This document shows, in pieces, positions 1 to 10,700 of a DNA stretch of 64,000 bases (its first letter is position 1; each line of letters opens with the position of its first letter). The stretch covers positions 114,458,183-114,522,182 of the forward strand of contig OY998180.1 in the NCBI GenBank assembly GCA_963921935.1, in the 5' to 3' direction. This stretch comes from Galeruca laticollis. Lineage: Eukaryota; Arthropoda; Insecta; Coleoptera; Chrysomelidae. Under the pieces are notes generated by a model that saw only the letters and a program-made list of their open reading frames with translations, ran no database searches and was not told the origin of the DNA. Position numbers and translations under genes: made by a program.

Positions 1-2
1 CA

Positions 3-164
3 TATTTTCAAAAGTATGATAAGGACAAAAGTATTATTGGAGGCTTTAGGGTTCCAAGTAAACACTTTATAAATTGTATTTGTCAATTGGAAGAAGCATT
101 TACTTTAATCTTCAGTGAAGTGTTTGATTGCCAAAGTATTTCACATGTGGTTCATATATTTTAA
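3..164 (+). pseudogene. C-terminal fragment of a P-element-like transposase, plus strand
   Basis: An open frame entering from the left edge ends at TAA 162-164. It reads GGFRVPSKHFINCICQLEEA near its middle. This resembles the C-terminal stretch FGSLRAPSETFVEYI of the minus-strand P-like transposase at 797-2702, so I infer the tail of a second, oppositely oriented relative. Most of the gene lies outside the window. The similarity is short and judged by eye, so an unrelated frame is possible. Confidence 0.4.
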
Positions 165-261
165 AACTATTCATTAGATTGAGCATATATAACTGCATAA
201 AATATGAGAATAGGGGTATAATAAAAATGGAAACGTTTCAATCAAAGAGTTATAACTCTTT

Positions 262-263
<2 letters not shown>

Positions 264-301
<38 letters not shown>
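264..301. repeat. (TA)n microsatellite
   Basis: A pure alternating TA run. It lies just beyond the P-like fragment and contributes the repeated Tyr-Ile codons of a spurious frame. Confidence 0.95.
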
Positions 302-305
<4 letters not shown>

Positions 306-466
306 ATTAAAAAACATTTATTTTACAGTAAAATCATATTAGTTACTTTACAAGTTTACAGTGATACTAACGCCAAGGTTTACTAAGTTTGCAGAGAGTG
401 CCAAAGATAGAAGAGTGTTGTTAAACGAGCTCACTAGCTGCTGCAAAGACAGAGCTATGATATAAT

Positions 467-511
467 AATAATGATTTTATCCCATCCTACAGATAGGATA
501 AAATCATTATT
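467..511. repeat. Perfect 16-bp inverted repeat (hairpin)
   Basis: The arms AATAATGATTTTATCC (467-482) and its exact reverse complement (496-511) flank a 13-nt spacer that itself contains a shorter inverted repeat. It sits in noncoding DNA between two P-like coding fragments in opposite orientation. Its role is unknown. Confidence 0.75.
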
Positions 512-740
512 TTCGGATGTTCTTTCCGTTTATTATTTTTTTTTATTTTAAAATGTTTGTTGCAATGTTTGAGAGAATAAAATATTTTCAATCTAATGAA
601 TAATTTAATAACATATTCCAGGGGGAATGAACCACATGGATGATGAAATTATATTTTTTACATATTTGAATATATATTATGTGAAATATGTTGCCCTGTC
701 AAAATATTTTCGAAAGATGAAGTAAACAATTTTTCTAACT

Positions 741-744
<4 letters not shown>

Positions 745-796
<52 letters not shown>
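745..796. repeat. (TA)n microsatellite interrupting the P-like transposase 3' end
   Basis: About 26 TA dinucleotides follow directly on the last recognisable transposase codons (minus strand). The C-terminal end of the protein seems to have been lost or replaced by expansion of this repeat. Confidence 0.9.
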
Positions 797-797
<1 letters not shown>

Positions 798-2702
798 CAC
801 AAATGTTTCACTTGGAGCTCTCAAACTTCCAAAAGTACCAAAATCATTGTTGTATGCCTTAAAATATGTTAACAAATGACCAATGTCCAGATCTTTTACT
901 CCACGAGAAAACTGAATGCAGGTATTGCAACTATGAACATTAATACATTTTTTAATCAAATATCCACATACATAATTAAAAGAATTCTGTATAATTGCTG
1001 GTTGTTGGCGGTAATCTGCATCTGGAAGAGATATTGCCTTCAATGAAATTTCAGGTATTGGTTTTTGTGATTGTTTCCTACTTGATTGAATAGATCTTAG
1101 ATTTAATAATAATTGATCCATGTCATTAATGCAATTCATATTATTTGGATGAAGGTATGTTAGGCAAAATAATTTTTTAAAAGCTCTTTGAAATTGTATG
1201 GGAGTTGGATTTATAGAATTACCACCTTGTTGCCTGATAGAACCAAAGAAGCTTTCAAGACAATCCTGATTGATTCTTCTACAGCGTAGTTATTTAAAAT
1301 CGTCCGAGGAAAGTCGACTCCAAAGTATCTTTAAAGAATTTATTGTGATAACACAACAATTTCTGCACTTCGATCTGGCGGTAACATTCACATCTTTTTT
1401 ATCAAATATTTTCAATTTTGTAATATTCCACCATTTCATCCAAATATTTTAATTGAAAATCTGTGCCTTCAAAAACATTTTTGTAAGGATTGGAATTTCT
1501 TAAGTCCACAGAATTGAGCATGTCAAAAAGCTTATCAAACTTTTCAATAAATTCTATGGTCCCTATGGCACTTGTAGGAAGTATTCGTAAACTTATATAT
1601 GTATTCATTGAACTTGCCACGGTATTGCTTAATACCTGAGTTGCAAGTTCAACACGCATTTTTTCAAAACTTGTTGGATATATATGAGAGTTTGTAAGTT
1701 TTGGTGCACATCTGAAAAACTGTTTTTTGTCATATTCATAAAAAGATTTTACAAATGTCCAGGACGTTTTCTTATCATCAAAAGAAAAAACATTGTTTAT
1801 TAAATTATTTCTAAATGCTTTAATTAAGTGACCAGGATCAAATATGTATACAATATTTTTATTATTTATTTGAAATTCTAGATTATTTTTAGAAACTCCA
1901 AGAAGTTTACTTAGTTTAACAAAATTAGATCCCATGTCACTTACTAAACAATCCAAAATCAAACCACAGTCAAACAATTTGCATATGCATTTTGTTACGA
2001 CAGGTAGTAATTTTACGGCCTCAAATTCAGAATCAACAAAAAAGTAAGAAATTGGTAACTTCCAATTGGTATACAGTCCTCTTACCATAATGACCAAAGC
2101 ATGTTTTGCCACCAAGCTTTCCTTGGTTCCAGTTCCAAAATCACATAAACCAATTATCTTATCTTTTCCAGTATCAAAATACAAAAAAGATTTGAAAGAC
2201 ATCTCATCAATAATTATACTACAATGTTTGTCTTGTGGTAACATTGTGTCTTCATTACCTAAACCTGCTTGAGAAACTAAACCCTTGTTCATGTTTTGCA
2301 AAGTTCTTGGAGTTGGTAGACTTATTATTTTTCTAAGAAATCTGTATGCTCTAGGTCCTAAAAAATACAAAGTGAGGGCAACCTTCTTTAATTCATCAGA
2401 ATAACGTCTGCCACGTGATTTTCTGTTTTTCAAATTAATTTGAGTTTTGACAATGTCTGCCAATGGTATGGTCAAAAAATGATCACACATATCTCTAAAG
2501 AGTTTAGGGCTATATTTTGGTGTTGCCTCCACATTACATGTTTTCTTGAATAACTTTTTCTTTATTGTTTCCAATTTAAACCTTAACTTTTCTTTTCGTG
2601 GTGTGCCAAAGGTCATGCTTTGTAGTGTTTGAGTTGAAGCTGAGAGATGTTGTAAATGTATGGGTTTCTCCATCTCAATAAGAATTTTAGAAGATCCTGT
2701 AT
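797..2702 (-). pseudogene. P-element-like transposase, catalytic exon (broken)
   Basis: This is the large fourth exon of a P-family DNA transposase. It starts after a TTTCAG acceptor at 2703-2705. Family hallmarks visible: IIDEMSFKSFLYF (first acidic residue), SDMGSNFVKLSKLLG, FDPGHLIKAFRNNL, and near the end RRINQDCLESFFGSIRQQGG followed by NPTPIQFQRAFKKLF, the typical P-element C-terminal signature. Two breaks: a frameshift near 1402-1440 and an in-frame TAA at 1290-1292 just before the NQDCLE block. The last recognisable segment (NYVCGYLIKKC) runs into the TA repeat at 745-796. Its upstream exons are at 3010-3087, 8471-8703 and 9042-9130. The family cuts and pastes DNA using a GTP cofactor; this copy cannot make a complete protein. 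Confidence 0.88.
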
Positions 2703-3009
2703 CTGAAACAAAAAAGGAAAATAAAAGAAGACTATATGCACAGGATTTATTATAGACAATGTGTTGTTCAATTCATCCATCACATTTTCCAGTGTCTATT
2801 TTCTGAAGACCAGCAGGAACATTTTCTTACATTGATAGCAAGTGAACTTTGAATGAATAACCGAACATTTTTCCATTTAAGCAAAACCATAAAAAAGACT
2901 ATTGTATAAGGCAAAACAGTTAGGCTAAATGCAATCTAATTATAAGAAAGTCATCTATTTTTATGCATATTATCTACAAGAGTTGAATCTAAACGATGAT
3001 TATATTTAC

Positions 3010-3087
3010 CAAAAGATGGAGAAGCATCACCAATATGTCTTGTTGTGGCTTGAGACGAATGTCCCACTTGCTCAAACGGCATGGTAT
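3010..3087 (-). CDS. P-element-like transposase, small linker exon 3
   Basis: A 78-nt exon bounded by an ACAG acceptor (3088-3090) and a GTAAAT donor (3009 downward). It reads DTMPFEQVGHSSQATTRHIG then DASPSF. The phase joins exactly: exon 2 ends with one base (G), exon 3 supplies AT, and it again leaves one G for exon 4. This link between THAP domain and catalytic core is low complexity. The matching phases are the main evidence. Confidence 0.7.
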
Positions 3088-3127
3088 CTGTAATTATAAA
3101 AATAATTGTAGTACACAACTAAACAAA

Positions 3128-3143
3128 ATGCCAATAAGGTATT
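3128..3143. repeat. Target site duplication, left copy
   Basis: ATGCCAATAAGGTATT, identical to 8354-8369, directly abuts the Penelope pair. Confidence 0.85.
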
Positions 3144-3508
3144 TTTAAATGAAACTCAAGGTCTCTAGTTAATTCCACAATATAATACAAGTTATTCAAA
3201 ATTCTAAAAAATTGACAATTGTTTCGATAAATCAATATCATCGTCAGAATGACAGAAGTTACATTTCATTTTATGCCTACCTGATGTTTAGTAGTTATAT
3301 TTGGCTAGACCAAGAAGTAACCTAACTTGTGATTGGCTTAATATATGTTTATAGAAAAAAGAAGAAGATGTGATATTACAAATATTGGAACTTAGATATT
3401 ATTAGCCCTACGGTGATATCCTGGATATAATTTTTCCAATTAAGATCAGTATAACTGTGCAATGATATAGAAAACCAGGAAAACTATATCCGCTGATCTT
3501 TACAATTA

Positions 3509-5965
3509 TCACTTAAGAAGACAGTTTATCAGTGTAGAATTCCCTAGATTTAACTGTTCATTGACAACTTCATATTGTGGGTTTCTTAAATGTCTTCTAA
3601 TTTCCAGTTCTTCAAGGAAATCCAGTTCTTGTTTCTTTTCACAAATATGCAGTACTTCTAGTTTTGTGTTAGGTGTCAATGAATGATTGGTGTCAAGTAG
3701 ATGTTTTGCGTAGTGGGATTTATCTGATGGTTGTTTTGATCTGTATGCTCGTAAGTGCTCACTGTATCGTATTTCAAAATTCCTAAGGGTCTGACCCAAA
3801 TAGACAGCATTACATTCTGGACATTTGAGTTTATATATACCTGACTTCTTTAATAGTGGTATTTTTGTTTTTACATTTAACAATTTTATACTAACGTTAC
3901 TTTCTGTTTTAAAAGAAATTGTTGTATTCGTTGCTGAAGATATTATCTTTGAAATATTATTAGAAATATTTCCTGCATATGTGATGGTTTTATAAGTTTT
4001 AATTTCATCAGCTTGTTTAGGATATATTAGTTGTAATGCCACTTTTTCCTCTTTTTTACTAATTAGCTTATTTATCATATCTAATGGATAACCATTAGAT
4101 GTTGCTATTTGTCTAATTGTATTAATCTCTCTATCAAAATTACATTTGTTCACAGGAACTGAAAAAGCTGTATGTATCATTGAATTATATGCTGCTAGTC
4201 TGTGTGACACAGGGTGGTTAGAATTGAATGGAATTGTTACATCAGTTTGTGTTGGTTTTCGGTAAATTGAATAATCAAGTACATTATTAACTCTTTGAAT
4301 TTTTAAATCAAGAAAATTGATTGAGCTATTTTCTTCAATTTCTAATGTAAATTTAATTTTCGGGTGTAAATTATTGATGTGGTTGAAAAATACATCTAAT
4401 TGTCGTTCACTACCCATAAAACAAGCTAATATGTCATCTACATATCTATACCAAAATAAAATATTTTTCGAAATATTACTTTCAAAGATCTTTCTTTCTA
4501 AATTGTCCATAAAAATGTTTGCTAAAATAGGTGATATAGGGCTTCCCATTGGTAAACCTTCATTTTGAATATATATCTTATTGTCAAAAGTGAAATAATT
4601 CTGATTAATGCATACATTAAATAAATTAAGTATATCTGATATTATTCCTGGATTAATATTTTTATCTTCTAGTAATTTTCTTACAAGTATTAGACATTCT
4701 TTAGGAGGAATTTTAGTAAACATGTTAGTTACATCGAACGATATGAGTTTATAGTTATCTTGTAAGTGGATTGCTTTCAACTTTTTGATTAGTTCTATTG
4801 AATTTCTAATTGAGTACTGAGATTCATATCCGTAAGTACTGAGTATATTATTGAGCTTCTTTGCCAATATATTATTAGGAGCATTAACATAAGAGACTAC
4901 AGGTCTAATTGGTTTCGTTATTTTATGTAATTTAACTGTTCCATATAATTGTGGACAATGAGGATTCTCATCTATGATAGACCTCTTTTCGTAATCATTT
5001 AAAAGATAATTTGAATTATTAACAATATCCCTTACATTATTAGAAAACTTCTTTGTTGGGTCTGCTTTAAGAACTTTTACATCGCTGGATTCTATAAAGT
5101 TATATACTTTGGAATTGTAATTTTCAGTCGTCAAAATGACAGTAGCGTTCCCCTTATCAGATTTTGTAACTGTTAGGTTATTATTCTCAATCTTCTCTTT
5201 TATTGCGTTTTAAACTGAAATGTCATTTTTTGTTTGACGTTTAACTTTTGAAGGTTCAATATTTTTGATTAAATTGGCAATTTTTAATTTCTCATAAAGA
5301 AAATTATTTTAATTAGATTTTAAAGCTATTTCTGATTCTGTAGCTATAATTTGTTTAATATTATTCGTAAATTTAGGTGGTATGCTGTACTTTAAACCTT
5401 TATTTAAAAATTCTATTTCACTATTTGTAAAATTAGTGTCTGAAAGGTTTTCAAATCGTGGTGCAAAGTGTGTTGGTATGTAGGTACTTACAGTTTCATG
5501 ATGTTTTGAGAATTGAATTTTATGTTGTGTGTGTTCAAGATTCTGTAGCTTCTTTTCTTGTTTCTTAAATTTCATATGCTTCATCGTGCTGACATTTTCT
5601 CTAATTTTGTCATCCAAACAGTCAAATTCTACTGGATGTAATTGGAATGTGAGTTCTGAATGTACAACTTTTATGTAGTTATCTAAGGAGTCTCTAACTT
5701 TGAACCATTTCTTACATTCTGATTTTATCCAAACTCGTTGAGCACATTTTATAGCTTTTTGTGCTTGTGGTGTTTTAGTGTGACATTTTATATTCACATA
5801 ATTTGGTATTACCTTTTTTCTAAGGCATTCTTGGTTAAACCAAATGTTTTGTGATGCTTTGTAACGTTTTTGTAGTAACTTCTGGTACAGTCGGGTCAAA
5901 TCTTCTCTCGAAGATTTTTTAATGAAATTGACTGTCTCGACCCTTACTTCGTGGAATATGCTCAT
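3509..5965 (-). pseudogene. Penelope-like reverse transcriptase / GIY-YIG endonuclease, copy 1
   Basis: One long frame from ATG at 5965, interrupted by two single-codon stops (TAA at 5309-5311 and 5210-5212). At both places copy 2 still has a sense codon. The N-terminal part (5309-5965) is the basic leader region. The part at 3509-5134 (541 residues) carries the RT: KLISFDVTNMFTKIP, LPMGSPISPILANIFMDNLE and YRYVDDILACF with both catalytic Asp residues. It then carries a GIY-YIG nuclease: KSGIYKLKCPECNAVYLGQT followed by the conserved Arg in RNFEIRYSEH. RT and EN are uninterrupted, so decay is recent. Penelope elements reverse-transcribe at the target, with EN supplying the nick. Confidence 0.92.
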
Positions 5966-5982
5966 ATTAGTGTTTTTAAATT

Positions 5983-6027
5983 AAACTCAAGGTCTCTAGT
6001 TAATTCCACAATATAATACAAGTTATT
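5983..6027. repeat. Penelope terminal repeat segment at the inversion junction
   Basis: This 45-bp segment (starting AAACTCAAGGTCTCTAG) recurs in the same orientation at about 3152-3196 and inverted at about 8252-8297. It therefore bounds copy 1 on both sides like a short pseudo-LTR. The head-to-head junction with copy 2 lies at its right edge. Confidence 0.75.
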
Positions 6028-7937
6028 GAAATAGAATTTTTAAATAAAGGTTTAAAGTACAGCATACCACCTAAATTTACGAATAATATTAAACAAATTA
6101 TAGCTACAGAATCAGAAATAGCTTTAAAATCTAATTCAAATAATTTTCTTTATGAGAAATTAAAAATTGCCAATTTAATAAAAAATATTGAACCTTCAAA
6201 AGTTAAACGTCAAACAAAAAATGACATTTCAGTTTTAAACGCAATAAAAAAGAAGATTAAGAATAATAACCTAACAGTTACAACATCTGATAAGGGGAAC
6301 GCTACTGTCATTTTGACGACTGAAAATTACAATTCCAAAGTATATAACTTTATAGAATCCATCGATGTAAAAGTTCCTAAAGCAGACCCAACAAAGAAGT
6401 TTTCTAATAATGTAAGGGATATTGTTAATAATTCAAATTATCTTATAAATGATTACGAAAAGAGGTCTATCATACATAAGAATCCTCATTGTCCACAATT
6501 ATATGGAACAGTTGAATTACATAAAATAACGAAACCAATTAGACCTGTAGTCTCTTATGTTAATGCTCCTAATAATATATTGGCAAAGAAGCTCAATAAT
6601 ATACTCAATACTTACGGATATGAATCTCAGTACTAAATTAGAAATTCAATAGAACAAATCAAAAAGTTGAAAGCAATCCACTTACAAGATAACTATAAAC
6701 TCATATCGTTCGATGTAACTAACATGTTTACTAAAATTCCTCCTAAAGAATGTCTAATACTTGTAAGAAAATTACTAGAAGATAAAAATATTAATCCAGG
6801 AATAATATCAGATATACTTATTTTATTTAATGTATGCATTAATCAGAATTATTTCACTTTTGACGATAAGATATATATTCAAAATGAAGGTTCACCAATG
6901 GGAAGCCCTATATCACCTATTTTAGCAAACATTTTTATGGACAATTTAGAAAGAAAGATCTTTGAAAGTAATATTTCGAAAAATATTTTATTTTGGTATA
7001 GATATGTAGGTGACATATTAGCTTGTTTTATGGGTAGTGAACGACAATTAGATGTATTTTTCAAACACATCAATAATTTACACCCGAAAATTAAATTTAC
7101 ATTAGAAATTGAAGAAAATAACTCAATCAATTTTCTTGATTTGAAAATTCAAAGAGTTAATAATGTACTTGATTATTCAATTTACCGAAAACCAACACAA
7201 ACTGATGTAACAATTCCATTCAATTCTAACCATCCTGTGTCACACAGACTAGCAGCATATAATTCAATGATACATAGAGCTTTTTCAGTTCCTATGAATA
7301 AATGTAATTTTGATAGAGAGATTAATACAATTAGACAAATAGCAACATCTAACGGGTATCCGTTAGATATGATAAATGAGCTAATTAGTAAAAAAAAGAG
7401 GAAAAAGTGGCATTACAACTAATATATCCTAAACAAGCTGATGAAATTGAAACTTATAAAACCATCACATATGCAGGAAATATTTCTAATAATATTTCAA
7501 AGATAACATCTTCAGCAACGAATACAACAATTTCCTCTAAAACAGAAAGTAACGTTAGTACAAAATTGTTGAATGTAAAAACAAAAATACCACTATTAAA
7601 GAAGTCAGGTATATATAAACTCAAATGTCCAGAATATAATGCTGTCTATTTGGGTCAGACCCTTAGGAATTTTGAAATACGATACAGTGAGCACTTACGA
7701 GCATACAGATTAAAACAACCAGATAAATCCCACTACGCAAATCATCTACTTGACACCAATCATTCATTGACACCTAACACAAAACTAGAAGTACTGCATA
7801 TTTGTGAAAAGAAACAAGACCTGGATTTCCTTGAAGAACTGGAAATTAGAAGACATTTAAGAAACCCGCAATATGAAGTTGTCAATGAACAGTTAAATCT
7901 AGGGAATTCTCCACTAATAAACTGTCTTCTTAAGTGA
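6028..7937 (+). pseudogene. Penelope-like RT / GIY-YIG endonuclease, copy 2 (5'-truncated)
   Basis: Begins abruptly within the leader region at the codons EIEFLNKGLKYSIPP, which match copy 1 near its residue 183. It then runs through RT (SPMGSPISPILANIFMDNLE; YRYVGDILACF, where the second catalytic Asp of YVDD is Gly) and GIY-YIG to a stop at 7937. Further breaks are TAA at 6634-6636 and a one-base insertion in an A-run near 7393-7400. The YVGD change alone should abolish polymerase activity. Close similarity to copy 1 shows both derive from one family. Confidence 0.9.
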
Positions 7938-8353
7938 TAATTGTAAAGATCAGCAGATATAGTTTTCCTGGTTTTCTATATCATTGCACAGTTATACTGA
8001 TCTTAATTGGAAAAATGATATCCAGGATATCACCATAGGGCTAATAATATCTAAGCTTCAATATTTGTAATATCACATCTTCTTCTTTTTTCTATAAACA
8101 TATATTAAGCCAATCACAAGTTAGGTTACTTCTTGGTCTAGCCAAATATAACTACTGAACATCAGGTAGGCATAAAATGAAATGTAACTTCTGTCATTCT
8201 GACGATGATATTGATTTATCGAAACAATTGTCAATTTTTTAGAATTTTCAATAACTTGTATTATATTGTGGAATTAACTAGAGACCTTGAGTTTCATTTC
8301 AAAACACTAATATGAGCATATTCCACGAAGTAAGTGTCGAGACAGTCAATTTC

Positions 8354-8369
8354 ATGCCAATAAGGTATT
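8354..8369. repeat. Target site duplication, right copy
   Basis: Exact 16-bp match to 3128-3143 at the other edge of the Penelope pair, within the P-gene intron. Confidence 0.85.
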
Positions 8370-8470
8370 AATGAATCCTGTTGAAAAGTTATAATTAGTT
8401 CTGCGCTAAGGTGGCAAAAATAAGTATCAATAACAACTGATTGTAATATTTACTTAAATTCAATATTTAC

Positions 8471-8703
8471 CAGACTGAATAGCTATTTTTGTTGGTGAAT
8501 CGCTCAATATAACATGGCCCTTGCGTTTTAACCATGGGAATATTGTAGGCAAAGCTTGAGGACATAGGTACATTTTACGTCCCCTTTTGGAAGTAAATTT
8601 ATCCTCAAAGTGGAGTTGACATAACTTATAATTGTAATGTAAAGAGTCTAGGGTTTTTTCAAACAAATCTCCACGGTTACATGCATCCAACCATAACTGT
8701 GCT
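8471..8703 (-). CDS. P-element-like transposase, THAP domain exon 2
   Basis: Starts after an ATTTTAG acceptor and ends at CTG|GTAAAT. It carries the second half of a THAP zinc finger: AQLWLDACNRGDLF, then NYKLCQLHFEDK (the Cys and His of the C2CH site), and CPQALPTIFPW near the end. Joined in phase to exon 1 it gives a complete THAP domain of about 90 residues, the DNA-binding module of P transposases and THAP proteins. The intron to exon 3 is 5.4 kb only because a Penelope pair was inserted; without it the intron would be about 157 nt. Confidence 0.85.
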
Positions 8704-9041
8704 CTAAAATGTAAATAAAGCTAAGTAAGTATATTTATATTTTTATTTATCATATGTGTATAAAAGAAATAAACTACTACCAATTTATATTGAATATTGT
8801 GTATTATTATTCAGCATATTCAAGCTCAACTTATCAGCAGTGACGCTTATTGTAGTGTATTCATTGATTATATTATTATCATTATTATTTATGTTAACAA
8901 AGACACAGAGACAGAGGAATGTTAACACTCAAAACATAGATTCACGCAACTTCCAATGTATAGGTGCGATGGAAGAATAACATATTTAAAAAAAGAAATA
9001 TATATCTATAATTTATTGCATATAGAAACAATTCCTCTTAC

Positions 9042-9130
9042 CTTACAGGATCTTTAGGAAATCTAAACATAGTTGTTCGGTCTCCATCTCTTGAATGACA
9101 CCCACGAACTGCACAAGTTCTTGGCGCCAT
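9042..9130 (-). CDS. P-element-like transposase, THAP domain exon 1 (start codon)
   Basis: ATG at 9130-9128 begins MAPRTCAVRGCHSRDGDRTT followed by MFRFPKDPVR. The CAVRGC pair and FRFPKDP are the classic start of a THAP domain (C-x2-4-C and the FP motif). The donor AAG|GTAAGAGG at 9042/9041 joins in frame to AQLWLDAC in exon 2. No stop lies within this exon. It is the 5' end of the gene; the transposon terminus must be further right, around 9.15-9.5 kb. Confidence 0.85.
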
Positions 9131-9660
9131 AACTGATATAATAGTTTTTTAAACAATAAAAAACACAAACAAAATATATATGTTATATTGTAAATAAGGA
9201 AAAACCGTACAGCAAAGAAAATTCTTTGTTAAACATGTAAACCAAAGAATACTGTTGGTGTATTCTTTGATGTAAACAATAAAATCACATGACATTGACA
9301 GATAACTGACTCTGACTCAGACATGCGCACTTAGAAAATGAATTCTAAAATAGCACAAGCTTCGCTTTTTATTGTTGGTGTATTCTTTGGTTTTACTATC
9401 GACTCTCGTCGCTAGCACCTACCAGTTTCAGACTACTTTCCACCTCTCTCCGCTAGTTCGACTTGCGCGCTCCTTACTCTGTATTCCGCGGTAGGGGAAA
9501 GCATAAATTCTACCATCGGATCGCGGTCAAAATTTGAAATTTTAAATATATATCCGGAATGAATATTTTATATCAAAGTAATTTCTACATATGTAACGGG
9601 TGATAAGCAATATTAAATAAAAGTAGATTCGGAAACTTAGAATAATTAGTAACGAGAAAA
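9131..9660. other. 5' flank of the P-like gene with repeated GTTGGTGTATTCTTT blocks
   Basis: No gene seen. The block GTTGGTGTATTCTTTG occurs twice in direct orientation (about 9253 and 9375). The first copy also forms an inverted repeat, AAAGAATAC...GTATTCTTT, around 9244-9269. P elements carry subterminal inverted repeats and transposase sites in such flanks, so these may mark the element's right end. I could not find the matching left terminus. Confidence 0.4.
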
Positions 9661-10068
9661 AAAACTTCGTTACACCATGGTTACACACCATTCGGGTTAG
9701 TGTATGGAAGAAAATTAAACATACCAGAACATTTGAATACGGGAATAGAGCCACGGTATGACTTTGAGAAGTATCACGACGAGCTCAGGTACAAACTTCC
9801 ATACGCACACGAACGAACTAGGGAGTTTTTACTAAAATACAAAGTAGCAGGGAAAAATAAGAGTAAACAAGATCCATCTCCTGCAGAATTAAAGGTTGGA
9901 GAATTAGTTTCATTACAAAGAGAGAATAGAGCAGAATTTTATGCTCAATATATACGCTCATTTCAAATTACAAAAACAGAAGGCGTTAATTGCGAAATCA
10001 AAATGAAATTAAGACATTTCATAACAACAGACTATACAAATATAATCCACAGATTGTGCTTCATTTAA
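9661..10068 (+). pseudogene. Ty3/gypsy integrase C-terminal fragment
   Basis: An open frame (its first ATG, at 9700, is internal) starts with TSLHHGYTPFGLVYGRKLNI, the standard gypsy integrase sequence after the catalytic core. It continues through a charged region to VGELVSLQRENRAEF and GVNCEIKMK, the GPY/F-like C-terminal module. A comparable module (KNEGRNKF...GVNCEI) occurs in the gypsy element at 37.7-37.9 kb, supporting the call. Catalytic core, RT, protease and gag are absent, so this is the 3' end of a truncated element. It ends at a TAA at 10066-10068. Confidence 0.85.
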
Positions 10069-10202
10069 TTCTTGGCAAAAACACAGTCTCTTGAAAACTC
10101 GTCTTTGAAATTTATGTACAACTATTACGTTTTTATTGGGTATCCTTTCATTGCTGCTTGTTTTGAGTAAACGAGGTAAATACCACGGGCATCTTAATAT
10201 TA

Positions 10203-10700
10203 CTGTTACGAAACAGAACTCTGGTATAGTCCCTAAAACCGACTCTGTCTAAGCCAGGTATAAAAGTTAAAATTATGGCGGATACGCAGTTATAAAAAAC
10301 TGTTTACGAGTTTACGACTATCTTATGTAAACATTGTTTTTGTGACCAGAGTTATCTAGAAAAGGCCAGAAAAATTATTCGTGACTGTGTAAGCCGCAGC
10401 CCAGAATTTACTAGTAAAAACGGCTTTAATATATAAGGGACTGATCAGGAAGAGTGAGTTTAGTTGATAATTTGACATCGTGAGATAAACAAATAAATTA
10501 GTGAATATAAATTAGTGAACTGTTTATATAAATTAGTTTAAGTGAATATATAAATTAAGTGTTAGTGATTAGTGTTCAAATAAATTCGTAAGTAGCCATA
10601 CAGTGTGTTTAAAATTTATCCCACCCGTTTATTGTTTAAATAAATAACCTTTCCTTTAACGTGAACTTGATGTTGGATTATCTGGGAAACTAAACAAAAC
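10203..10700 (+). mobile_element. Putative gypsy LTR downstream of the integrase fragment
   Basis: Begins TGTTACGAAACAG about 135 bp after the integrase stop. It contains a TATATAAG box near 10428 and several AATAAA signals (for example around 10640). Position and content suit a 3' LTR, but there is no second copy in the window and the right edge is uncertain. No clear polypurine tract precedes it. Confidence 0.4.

Larger units (their letters stand above)
3144..8353. mobile_element. Inverted pair of Penelope-like elements inserted in the P-gene intron
   Basis: A 5.2-kb insertion holding a minus-strand Penelope-like copy (about 3152-5982) and a 5'-truncated plus-strand copy (about 6028-8353), arranged head to head. 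The 16-bp string ATGCCAATAAGGTATT is present immediately outside both ends (3128-3143 and 8354-8369), consistent with a target site duplication and with the pair entering as one unit. The right end runs past the 3' terminal repeat into the first codons of another 5' end (MSIFHEV...), the partial tandem organisation known for Penelope elements. Both copies share a 3' terminal segment of about 300 bp. Confidence 0.9.

Noticed and set aside
128..310. 60-codon ORF at the left edge
   Set aside because: Its end is the TA microsatellite and its frame overlaps the better supported P-like frame at 3-164.
9542..9754. 70-codon hydrophobic minus-strand ORF
   Set aside because: It overlaps the gypsy integrase frame on the opposite strand and its hydrophobicity follows from T-rich DNA.
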